Below, piece by piece: positions 1 to 6,234 of a stretch of 9,829 nucleotides of DNA. Positions within the stretch are counted from its first letter, which is position 1, and each line of letters opens with the position of its first letter. The notes under the pieces are model-generated. The model saw only the letters and a list, made by a program, of their open reading frames with translations, was not told the DNA's origin and ran no database searches. The stretch comes from Sphingomonadaceae bacterium (GTDB taxonomy: Bacteria > Pseudomonadota > Alphaproteobacteria > Sphingomonadales > Sphingomonadaceae), in the NCBI GenBank assembly GCA_947442095.1, contig CANEVG010000110.1, positions 1 to 9,829 on the forward strand, written 5' to 3'. Made by a program: the position numbers and the translations under genes.

Positions 1-128
1 AAGATGTTGTTATCAAGAAATCGGCTGAATAGCCAGAATGACCAACTGAATCTAGAAAATATTGTTACTACACTTTTTCATCGCCTAAAGCGCGCTCACA
101 TATTATCAATGACTTGCAACCAAGCGTT

Positions 129-443
129 CTACTCATGTTCACGCCGGACTGTTTAAGTCGGGTCAAGCATCGCCTCACCAAGCCATAACACCCATGGAAC
201 AACGGCCAGGCCGAACGGGTGGTCAGAACAGTCAAGGAGGCAACCGTCAAATCCTTCCGCTACGCCGCAATCCAGGAGCTGCGACGACACGTCAGCGACC
301 GGCTCATCACCTACACCTTCGCTAAGCAGATCAAAACGTTAAGGTTCAGAAGGCCATACGGAGCTATCGAGGAACTCTGGAAATCAATACCAGATGTCTT
401 TATCGTCAATCCCGCCCATCACATGCCGGGATCAAACACCTAA
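129..443 (+). pseudogene. IS481-family transposase remnant (C-terminal part)
   Basis: In the frame of the TAA at 441-443, the translation resembles the end of the rve/DDE integrase core and the tail of IS481-type transposases. It contains KHRLTKP, then an in-frame TAA at 186-188 where the family usually has Asn, then HPWNNGQAER, VKEATVKSF, FAKQIKTLR and a C-terminal VNPAHHMPGSNT. Members are normally a little over 300 aa, and only about the last 100 residues are visible. From 138 to 160 the reading blurs (MFTPDCLSR in place of a recognisable FD..C segment), so small indels or many substitutions are likely. Nothing transposase-like was recognised in 1-128, which is AT-richer, and no terminal inverted repeat could be identified. 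The longest uninterrupted piece starts at a GTG at 219 and is too short to be active. It marks an old insertion at the left edge of the polysaccharide cluster. Confidence 0.8.
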
Positions 444-542
444 AGTTACCAGCCATGCCTCGGGCCGCTTCCTTAGGCGTAGAGGTTTCGTTAACTATTA
501 ATCCTTTAGGAAGGGTTTGCACACTTCTTGGGCGATGCAACG

Positions 543-1541
543 ATGAATTTCCCCCTCGACTCTAAGCCAGCATCTCCCGCCAAGGCAGCCAGTCGTCAAC
601 CTTGGCTCTCGGTCGTTCTGCCCGTTTTTCGCGGCGAGGAATGGTTGGAACGGACGCTGAACTCTATCGCTGCCGATCCGGATCCGGAAATCGAGGTGGT
701 CGTCATCGACAGCAGCCCCAACAACAAGTCGATGGCCATAATCGCAGGTTTCGCGGACCGGTTGAGCTTTCGCTTCGTCGATCCTGGTGGCGTAGACGGA
801 TGCTCGCCCAAGACCAATCTCGGCGTGCGCCATGCCTCCGCCCGGCACATCACATGGCTCTGCCAAGACGATCTCTGGTTGCCCGGCCGGGCGGCAACAG
901 TACGTGGTTGGATCACGGCACAGCCCAATGCCGCCTTGCACCTTGCTCCGACGGCGATCATCGACAGGGATGACAAGGTTCTTGGCATCTGGCGCTGCCC
1001 GCTGGCCGGGAGCGAAGAATCAGTCGACAGGACCAAGCTGCTAGAAAAGCTCCTGGTTCAAAATTTCGTGGCGGTGGTAAGCCCGGTAATTCGCCGCGAC
1101 GCTTGGCTCGCCTGCGGAGGCCTGGACCTCGATCTCTGGTACACCGGTGACTGGGATATGTGGATCAAGCTAGCTCTGCAAGGCGACGTTCTCTACCACG
1201 ATACGGTCACCGCTGCATTCCGCATTCATGGGTCGTCTGCCACCAGCACCGGCAGTCGCGAGATAGGTGATTTCGAGGCCCAGCACCGCATCGTAGTGGA
1301 GCGGCACATCCCCGCCATTCCGGTGAAACGTCGAGCTGCTGTGCGCCGGCTCGCAAACGCTTCCATTGCCGTCAATACAGCACTGGCCGCTACTGCTAAC
1401 GGCCAGTCGCGATCGCTTGGGGGAGCGCTGGCTTCGGTGCTCGCGCTTGGACCTGTTGGAATTGGCCGCTACATGCACCGGTCACGCATCATCGAGCGCG
1501 TCTTGCCGCGCCTGCGCGCGAAACTCGCGGGAGTCTTGTGA
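543..1541 (+). CDS. Glycosyltransferase family 2 protein
   Basis: Predicted cytoplasmic or membrane-associated GT-A glycosyltransferase of about 332 aa, which would add one sugar from a nucleotide-sugar donor to a growing lipid-linked glycan. The N-terminal donor-binding strand is WLSVVLPVFRGEEW (21-34), followed by VVVIDSS (52-58). The metal-binding DxD-type motif is CQDDLW (107-112). An acceptor-side GDWDMW (202-207) and an RIHGSS near 227 are typical of this family's C-terminal half. No transmembrane segment is obvious. The ATG at 543 was chosen because GT2 proteins usually begin 10-20 residues before the first beta strand. A TTG at 528 is an alternative, and it lies 12 nt after the purine-rich AGGAAGGG (508-515). 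The stop is followed after 2 nt by the methyltransferase gene, so the two are cotranscribed. Donor and linkage cannot be read from sequence. The neighbouring CDP-sugar genes make the deoxysugar a plausible donor, but this is an inference. Confidence 0.88.
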   Translation: MNFPLDSKPASPAKAASRQPWLSVVLPVFRGEEWLERTLNSIAADPDPEIEVVVIDSSPNNKSMAIIAGFADRLSFRFVDPGGVDGCSPKTNLGVRHASARHITWLCQDDLWLPGRAATVRGWITAQPNAALHLAPTAIIDRDDKVLGIWRCPLAGSEESVDRTKLLEKLLVQNFVAVVSPVIRRDAWLACGGLDLDLWYTGDWDMWIKLALQGDVLYHDTVTAAFRIHGSSATSTGSREIGDFEAQHRIVVERHIPAIPVKRRAAVRRLANASIAVNTALAATANGQSRSLGGALASVLALGPVGIGRYMHRSRIIERVLPRLRAKLAGVL

Positions 1542-1543
1542 CC

Positions 1544-2173
1544 ATGCCGATCGGCCCCATGGTGCGTCGCCTGTTTGGCCGGCACGAACATCGCGTAGCT
1601 GCAATCTATCGATCAGTCTTCATCGACATCGACGCCTACGGTCGTCAGATTGGCGCATGGGTGCCAAAGGCCCGCAAAATCCTTGAAGTGGGTTGCGGCG
1701 AGGGTGCTGTCACCGAACGGTTGGTGGACTTGTATCCGGGTGCGGATATTCTGGCGATCGACGTAACGCCAAATGTCGGACGCTTGTTCCGGGGGTGCCG
1801 GGATCGTGTTTCTTTTGTCCAGAAGACCGTGCAGGCAGTGGCGCTGGAGCAACCCGGACAGTTTGATCTCGTCATTTTGTCCGACGTCATTCACCATGTT
1901 CCGATAGCCATTCGCCATGAACTATTGGCGGCTGTGCGGCAGACTGTGGCACCTGGAGGTTCGCTCGTTTTCAAAGACTGGGAACGGACGGCTACGCCAA
2001 TCCACTGGCTATGCCACGCCGGGGACCGGTGGCTGACTGGAGACCGCGTCCATTATCTTGATAAGGGTGCTGCTGATACCCTGCTCGCCGAGGCTTTTGG
2101 CAACCTGCCGATCGTGGCGGAAGCGCGCGTAACGCCGTGGCGGAACAATTTCGCGATGCTGGTGCGCGGATGA
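1544..2173 (+). CDS. Class I SAM-dependent methyltransferase
   Basis: A 209-aa Rossmann-fold methyltransferase, soluble, with no signal peptide. The SAM-binding glycine-rich motif I is LEVGCGEG (47-54), followed by the acidic end of strand 2, LAIDVTP (70-76). The motif IV/post-core stretch is FDLVILSDVIHHV (107-119), and VAPGGSLVFKDW (135-146) is the usual loop before strand 5. These features place it with the Methyltransf_11/12-like group, whose members include many O- and N-methyltransferases acting on sugars, lipids or small molecules. The substrate is not predictable. It lies between a GT2 and a GtrA-like gene, so it could methylate a glycan residue or a lipid carrier intermediate. A GGGAG at 1529-1533 precedes two candidate starts, a GTG at 1538 overlapping the previous stop and the ATG at 1544. 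The ATG is preferred for its 10-nt spacing. Its last 4 bases overlap the next gene. Confidence 0.85.
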   Translation: MPIGPMVRRLFGRHEHRVAAIYRSVFIDIDAYGRQIGAWVPKARKILEVGCGEGAVTERLVDLYPGADILAIDVTPNVGRLFRGCRDRVSFVQKTVQAVALEQPGQFDLVILSDVIHHVPIAIRHELLAAVRQTVAPGGSLVFKDWERTATPIHWLCHAGDRWLTGDRVHYLDKGAADTLLAEAFGNLPIVAEARVTPWRNNFAMLVRG

Positions 2174-2553
2174 TCTGGCAGTCGGTTAGGTGGCAATCAT
2201 CGCGCTATCTGGCAGGAGGGGCCTTCTGTGCTTTGTTGCATAATGTGATCACTATATATCTCACGCAGCATAGAATTGCGTATCCCGGGGCGCTCATAGT
2301 CTCCTTTTGCGTCACAACCCCAGTCGGCTACTGGATCCACAGCGCCTTTACTTTCGAAAAGAAGCGCTCTTGGAACCGGCTAAGGCGTTTTCTGCTCGCA
2401 TCTGGCATGGGATTCCTGGGCTCGGCGGCGCTAATGGTGCTCCTGTGCACTGGCCTAAGCTTGCCGGTAATAGTTGCGACGCCACTGGTTACTGTCCTCC
2501 TATTTCTGTGGAATTTCCTGTCGGCACACTGGGCGATCCTGCAAGGCCGATAG
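2170..2553 (+). CDS. GtrA-like family membrane protein
   Basis: A 127-aa integral inner-membrane protein of the GtrA-like family (PF04138 type). Four hydrophobic helices are visible at about 12-30, 41-59, 74-94 and 99-119. The short charged loop after helix 2 (AFTFEKKRSW, 59-68) and the aromatic/Asn pattern ending helix 4 (LWNFLSAHW, 113-121) are characteristic. Family members are proposed to help translocate undecaprenyl-phosphate-linked sugars and often partner a GtrB-type GT2. Here the best partner in the window is the membrane-anchored GT2 at 7346-8611, which is not adjacent, so the pairing is speculative. The start ATG (2170) overlaps the upstream TGA in an ATGA arrangement, implying translational coupling. 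A GTG at 2137 in the same frame would add 11 residues with no family support. Its base composition is visibly more AT-rich than that of the genes around it. Confidence 0.82.
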   Translation: MIWQSVRWQSSRYLAGGAFCALLHNVITIYLTQHRIAYPGALIVSFCVTTPVGYWIHSAFTFEKKRSWNRLRRFLLASGMGFLGSAALMVLLCTGLSLPVIVATPLVTVLLFLWNFLSAHWAILQGR

Positions 2554-2556
2554 CCG

Positions 2557-2585
2557 TTGGCAGTGCGCGTATGGCCATCTAGAAT
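2557..2585 (+). promoter_or_regulatory. Candidate sigma70-type promoter for the CDP-sugar genes
   Basis: TTGGCA (2557-2562) and TAGAAT (2580-2585) are separated by exactly 17 nt, and each matches its consensus hexamer at 5 of 6 positions. Transcription would begin near 2592, leaving a leader of about 37 nt before the rfbF ATG at 2629. It sits just downstream of the GtrA-like stop, in the only sizeable non-coding gap (75 nt) of the + strand cluster. It may give the five-gene set its own transcript, in addition to read-through from upstream. No terminator is seen before it. Confidence 0.5.
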
Positions 2586-2628
2586 AATGTCCTATATTGA
2601 GACGCTCAAGTAGGGCGTGGGGGGTTTT

Positions 2629-3399
2629 ATGAAGGCTGTGATCCTCGCCGGTGGCTTGGGTACCCGAATTTCCGAAGAAACGCATCTCCGCCCCAAACCG
2701 ATGGTAGAGATCGGTGGCAAGCCGATCCTATGGCATATTATGAAGATCTATTCCGCCCACGGAATCAACGATTTCGTGATCTGCTGCGGTTACAAGGGCT
2801 ATATCATCAAGGAATATTTCTTAAATTATATGTCGCACGTCTCCGATCTGACGATCGACTTAGCGCGGAATGAGACCGCATATTTGAACCGCCGAGCGGA
2901 ACCTTGGCGCATCACTTTGGTCGATACCGGCGAGGCGACAATGACCGGTGGACGTTTGCGCCGCATTGCAGACCATGTCCGGGACGAGGACGCATTCTGC
3001 TTCACCTACGGGGACGGCTTGGCCGACATCGACATTGCTGCCTCGATTGCCTTCCATAAGGCGCATGGCAAAGCTGCAACCATCACGGCGGTAAAGCCGG
3101 CGGGCCGCTATGGAGCGCTGAAGACAGACGGCAACATAGTGACAGGTTTTTCCGAAAAGCCGCGCGGCGATGGCGGCATGATCAACGGCGGCTTCTTCGT
3201 TCTCAACCCGAGCGTCATTTCCCAGATCGCGGACGATACTACAACCTGGGAGGCCGCTCCGCTGGAGGCCCTGGCGGCGAAGGGCGAGTTGATCGCTTTT
3301 CCGCACGAAGGCTTCTGGCAGCCGATGGATACGATGCGCGAGAAGCAGCAACTCGAAGAGATGTGGGCGACTGGCCGGGCGCCGTGGCGAACATGGTGA
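2629..3399 (+). CDS. rfbF: Glucose-1-phosphate cytidylyltransferase
   Basis: Makes CDP-glucose and pyrophosphate from CTP and alpha-D-glucose-1-phosphate, the committing step of CDP-deoxysugar synthesis; cytosolic. At 256 aa it has the usual length for RfbF/DdhA. The nucleotidyltransferase signature AVILAGGLGTR (3-13) opens the protein, followed by the RPKPMVEIGGKP lysine loop (21-32), the metal-binding FTYGDGLADID (125-135) and INGGFFV (185-191). The combination of SEETHLRPKPMVEIGG with CCGYKGYIIKEYF is diagnostic of the cytidylyltransferase branch, as distinct from RmlA or GalU. The start is the ATG at 2629, with a G-run (2619-2624) as a poor, closely spaced ribosome site. A GTG at 2617 would precede the family N-terminus. 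It begins a run of five overlapping genes and is followed by its pathway partner rfbG with a 7-nt overlap. Confidence 0.96.
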   Translation: MKAVILAGGLGTRISEETHLRPKPMVEIGGKPILWHIMKIYSAHGINDFVICCGYKGYIIKEYFLNYMSHVSDLTIDLARNETAYLNRRAEPWRITLVDTGEATMTGGRLRRIADHVRDEDAFCFTYGDGLADIDIAASIAFHKAHGKAATITAVKPAGRYGALKTDGNIVTGFSEKPRGDGGMINGGFFVLNPSVISQIADDTTTWEAAPLEALAAKGELIAFPHEGFWQPMDTMREKQQLEEMWATGRAPWRTW

Positions 3400-4457
3400 C
3401 GGCACTCGATCCGTCGTTCTGGCGTGGTCGCCGAGTTCTGCTGACCGGCCATACTGGCTTTAAGGGCGGCTGGATCGCGATCCAACTCGCCAAACTAGGC
3501 GCCGAGGTAACGGGGCTTGGACTGCCGCCCTCGACGACGCCCGACCTGTTCTCTCTGTCACGGATCGCGGAGGGCCTCTCCCATCATGAATGCGACGTCC
3601 GCGATCGCGTTGGGGTCGCCGACGTGCTGCGTGCTGCTCGTCCCGAGATCATCCTGCACCTTGCCGCCCAGCCGCTGGTTCGCGCAAGCTATGCGGATCC
3701 GCTCGCGACTTTTGCGACGAATGTGATGGGCACCGCCCACTTGCTTGACGCCTGCCGGGACAGCGATGGCCTGCGGGTGATTGTCGTCGTTACGACCGAC
3801 AAGGTGTACCGCAACTTGGAATCCCCCTATCCCTATCGCGAGAGTGATGCGCTGGGCGGGCACGATCCCTACAGTGCCAGCAAGGCGTCCGCTGAGATCG
3901 TCACCGCGTGCTATCGTGAAAGCTATTTGGCGGACGCCGGCATCGCTGTCGCCACGGCGCGAGCCGGCAATGTCATCGGCGGCGGAGACTGGTCCGAAAA
4001 CCGACTGCTTCCGGATGCTGTCAGAAGTTGGCAGGCGGGAGAAGTGCTAACTGTGCGCCGTCCCGATGCGGTGCGTCCGTGGCAGCATGTGCTGGAGGCT
4101 GTCCATGCTTATCTCCATCTGGCAGAGGCCTTGTGGCGGCAACCTGCGCTTGCTGGCGGCTATAATTTTGGCCCGGAAACCGGCGACGCTGCAATGGTGC
4201 GGACCGTAATTGATCTCGCCCGGACAGCATATGGTCGTGGCGAAGTGCACTTCGACGCGGTCGAGCAGGGACCGCACGAAGCCGGTTGGCTGAGCCTGGA
4301 AATCGCCCGAGCGAGAGCCGCGCTCGGCATTGTGCCGCGCTGGAATTTGGAAGAGGCGGTGCGTCGCTCTATGAGCTGGTACCGCGATCTTCATCAAGGC
4401 GGCGATGCCCGCGCGCTGTGCGAGGCGGACATTGCGGCGTTCGAGGCTGCCAAATGA
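3393..4457 (+). CDS. rfbG: CDP-glucose 4,6-dehydratase
   Basis: Converts CDP-D-glucose to CDP-4-dehydro-6-deoxy-D-glucose with a tightly bound NAD+; an extended SDR enzyme, cytosolic, 354 aa as expected. The N-terminal FWRGRRVLLTGHTGFKG (9-25) carries the dinucleotide-binding G19-G22-G25 pattern typical of RfbG/DdhB. TTDKVY (134-139) is the dehydratase active-site stretch, and DPYSASK (158-164) holds the catalytic Tyr160 and Lys164. ARAGNVIGGGDW (about 190-201) is another family hallmark. The ATG at 3393 was chosen because the protein then starts two residues before the family's usual beginning. A GTG at 3363 in the same frame would add 10 residues overlapping rfbF. It overlaps rfbF by 7 nt and the next gene by 4 nt, so the pair makes the shared 4-keto-6-deoxy intermediate as a unit. 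Confidence 0.96.
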   Translation: MVTALDPSFWRGRRVLLTGHTGFKGGWIAIQLAKLGAEVTGLGLPPSTTPDLFSLSRIAEGLSHHECDVRDRVGVADVLRAARPEIILHLAAQPLVRASYADPLATFATNVMGTAHLLDACRDSDGLRVIVVVTTDKVYRNLESPYPYRESDALGGHDPYSASKASAEIVTACYRESYLADAGIAVATARAGNVIGGGDWSENRLLPDAVRSWQAGEVLTVRRPDAVRPWQHVLEAVHAYLHLAEALWRQPALAGGYNFGPETGDAAMVRTVIDLARTAYGRGEVHFDAVEQGPHEAGWLSLEIARARAALGIVPRWNLEEAVRRSMSWYRDLHQGGDARALCEADIAAFEAAK

Positions 4458-5014
4458 GCCGGTTTACCATCACCGAGCTGATGCCAGGCGGGCCGCGCCA
4501 GGTCGTCCGCCATCCGATGGGGGACCAGAGAGGCGCCTTTACCCGCCTGTTCTGCGATGAGGACCTGAAGGAGGCCGGCTGGACGGGACCGCTTCGGCAG
4601 GCCAACCACAGCTGGACCGAGCATGCAGGCACGGTTCGCGGCATGCATTTCCAGCGTGCGCCCCATGCCGAAACCAAGCTTGTAATGTGTTTGAGCGGCG
4701 CCGTATGGGACGTTGCGGTCGATATTCGGCCTAACTCTCATACTTTCCTGACCTCAATTTCAGTCGAGTTGTCAGCGAAGAACAACACTGCCCTGCTGCT
4801 CCCGCCAGGCTTCGCGCACGGTTTTCAGACGCTGTGCGACGATGTTGAACTCCTCTATTTCCATTCTGCGATCCACGCTCCTGAAGCGGCGAGCGGCCTC
4901 CACCCGCTAGATCCACGCCTTGCCATTCCTTGGCCCGAAAAGGTCACGATTATGTCTGACGCCGATGGCTCAAGGCCGATGTTAACAGATGAGTTTTGGA
5001 AAGTGACCCTGTGA
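4454..5014 (+). CDS. RmlC-type nucleotide-4-keto-sugar 3-/5-epimerase
   Basis: A 186-aa cupin of the dTDP-4-dehydrorhamnose 3,5-epimerase family. In this context it probably acts on a CDP-4-keto-6-deoxyhexose, inverting C5, C3 or both by proton exchange next to the ketone. Catalytic-type residues are visible: His65 in RGMHFQ, Lys75, His122 in GFAHGF, Tyr135 in LLYF, and Asp153 in LDPRL. The tyrosine pair that follows the LY motif in typical RmlC (DYYAPE) is replaced by Ile140-His141 (AIHAPE), which may reflect a different nucleotide or single-centre epimerisation. The start is the ATG at 4454, overlapping the rfbG stop as ATGA, with GAGG at 4443-4446 spaced 7 nt. It is not a canonical rmlC locus, because rmlA, rmlB and rmlD are absent; mono-epimerases such as TylK and EvaD are the better functional analogy. 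Confidence 0.87.
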   Translation: MSRFTITELMPGGPRQVVRHPMGDQRGAFTRLFCDEDLKEAGWTGPLRQANHSWTEHAGTVRGMHFQRAPHAETKLVMCLSGAVWDVAVDIRPNSHTFLTSISVELSAKNNTALLLPPGFAHGFQTLCDDVELLYFHSAIHAPEAASGLHPLDPRLAIPWPEKVTIMSDADGSRPMLTDEFWKVTL

Positions 5015-6234
5015 ATTGTCGCCACTGCGCCGCGCGTTTGGACGCGCCCTTCCTCGATCTTGGCAGCGCGCCGCCTTCCAATGCCTATCTCGCGGAGGAT
5101 CAGCTCGACGCGCCAGAGACATGGTTCCCACTTCGCCTGCTGGTATGTCACGCATGCTGGTTGGTGCAGACCGTGGATTTCGCCAGCCGCGAGGCGCTGT
5201 TCACCTCGGACTACGCTTATTTCAGCTCCTTCTCCCAAAGCTGGTTGGATCACTCGAGGCGTTATGTCACCGAGATGATAGCCCGCTTCGGCCTCGATGC
5301 GTCATCGTGCGTTGTCGAGGTCGCCGCCAATGATGGCTATCTGTTGCAATATGTCTGTGACGCCGGCATCCCTACCTATGGGATCGAGCCGACGGCAAGC
5401 ACGGCGGCTCGCGCACGCGCCAGGGGTATCGAGATCGTCGAACGTTTTTTCGGCGTCGAGTTGGGCGACGCGCTGGCAGCGGAAGGACGCAGCGCGGATT
5501 TAATCACCGCCAACAATGTTCTGGCGCACGTGCCCGACATTAACGATTTCGTTGGGGGCTTCGCGCGTTTGTTGAAGCCAGATGGGGTGGCTACTTTCGA
5601 ATTTCCGCATCTGCTGGAGATGGTCACGCGCAACCAGTTCGACACGGCCTATCACGAGCATTATTCATACCTTTCGCTGACAGCTGTCGAACGAATATTC
5701 GCGGCGAACGGCCTCCTTGTGTTCGATGTCCAGCAACTTCCGACCCATGGCGGAAGTTTGCGCGTCTTCGCCCAGTTAATGGGCGGGCGCCGCTCAGTCA
5801 CTCCAGCAGTGATGGCATTGCTGCAGATCGAGGAGGACGCTGGCATTATGAAACCGGCCTTTTATTCGAGTTTCCAGCGGACCGCCGAAATGGTGAAGGA
5901 TGATTTGCTCGGCTTTCTCCTGGATGCGCGGCGCAGCGGATTAAAGGTCGGTGCCTATGGCGCGGCAGCTAAAGGCAACACCTTGCTCAATTTCGCAGGC
6001 GTCCGCCCCGATTTGCTTCCCTATGTTGTCGACCTTAATCCGGCGAAGGCGGGATCATACATGCCCGGCAGCAGGATTCCTATCGTGACGCAGGAGCGAC
6101 TGCAAGCCGACCGGCCTGACCGTATCCTGGTCCTGCCGTGGAACCTGCGCGACGAGGTCGTATCGCAATTGGCCTATGCACGGGAATGGGGCGCACAGTT
6201 CGTGGTCGCGGTGCCCAGCCTCCAGTTCATCTGA
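5011..6234 (+). CDS. Sugar C-methyltransferase (TylCIII/TcaB9-like, zinc-binding)
   Basis: A 407-aa three-domain SAM-dependent enzyme. An N-terminal zinc-binding domain (Methyltransf_13 type) shows Cys3/Cys6 in CRHC and Cys46/Cys49 in CHAC. The central Rossmann domain has motif I VVEVAANDGYL (101-111) and NNVLAHVPD (168-176). YHEHYSYLS (214-222) supplies the Tyr/Glu/His set used in TcaB9-type catalysis. The C-terminal Methyltransf_14-type domain includes YGAAAKGNTLLN (316-327) and a terminal VPSLQF. By family analogy it methylates C3 of a nucleotide-linked 4-keto-6-deoxy sugar through an enolate, leaving the 3-hydroxyl in place. The GTG at 5011 is preferred: GGAAAG (4998-5003) lies 7 nt upstream, the codon overlaps the previous stop as GTGA, and the protein then starts two residues before CxxC as usual. 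A TTG at 4996 is the longer alternative. Expected substrate: a CDP-4-keto-6-deoxyhexose. Confidence 0.9.
   Translation: MNCRHCAARLDAPFLDLGSAPPSNAYLAEDQLDAPETWFPLRLLVCHACWLVQTVDFASREALFTSDYAYFSSFSQSWLDHSRRYVTEMIARFGLDASSCVVEVAANDGYLLQYVCDAGIPTYGIEPTASTAARARARGIEIVERFFGVELGDALAAEGRSADLITANNVLAHVPDINDFVGGFARLLKPDGVATFEFPHLLEMVTRNQFDTAYHEHYSYLSLTAVERIFAANGLLVFDVQQLPTHGGSLRVFAQLMGGRRSVTPAVMALLQIEEDAGIMKPAFYSSFQRTAEMVKDDLLGFLLDARRSGLKVGAYGAAAKGNTLLNFAGVRPDLLPYVVDLNPAKAGSYMPGSRIPIVTQERLQADRPDRILVLPWNLRDEVVSQLAYAREWGAQFVVAVPSLQFI

Noticed and set aside
491..501. TTAA-N3-TTAA before the first GT2, considered as a second CtrA site
   Set aside because: The half-site spacing is 3 instead of 7, so it does not match the consensus. 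A matching -35 for a TATTAA -10 at 496-501 was also poor.
498..941. - strand ORF of 147 codons over the start of the first GT2
   Set aside because: It overlaps the conserved nucleotide-binding half of the glycosyltransferase on the other strand, and its Cys/Arg/Gly-rich translation looks non-coding.
2860..3405. - strand ORF of 181 codons inside rfbF
   Set aside because: It is an antisense shadow of a highly conserved cytidylyltransferase gene; the product has no motifs and crosses the rfbF/rfbG overlap.
4454..5014. Calling this gene rmlC for dTDP-rhamnose synthesis
   Set aside because: No rmlA, rmlB or rmlD lies beside it. Its neighbours make CDP-4-keto-6-deoxyglucose, and a pocket motif differs from classical RmlC.
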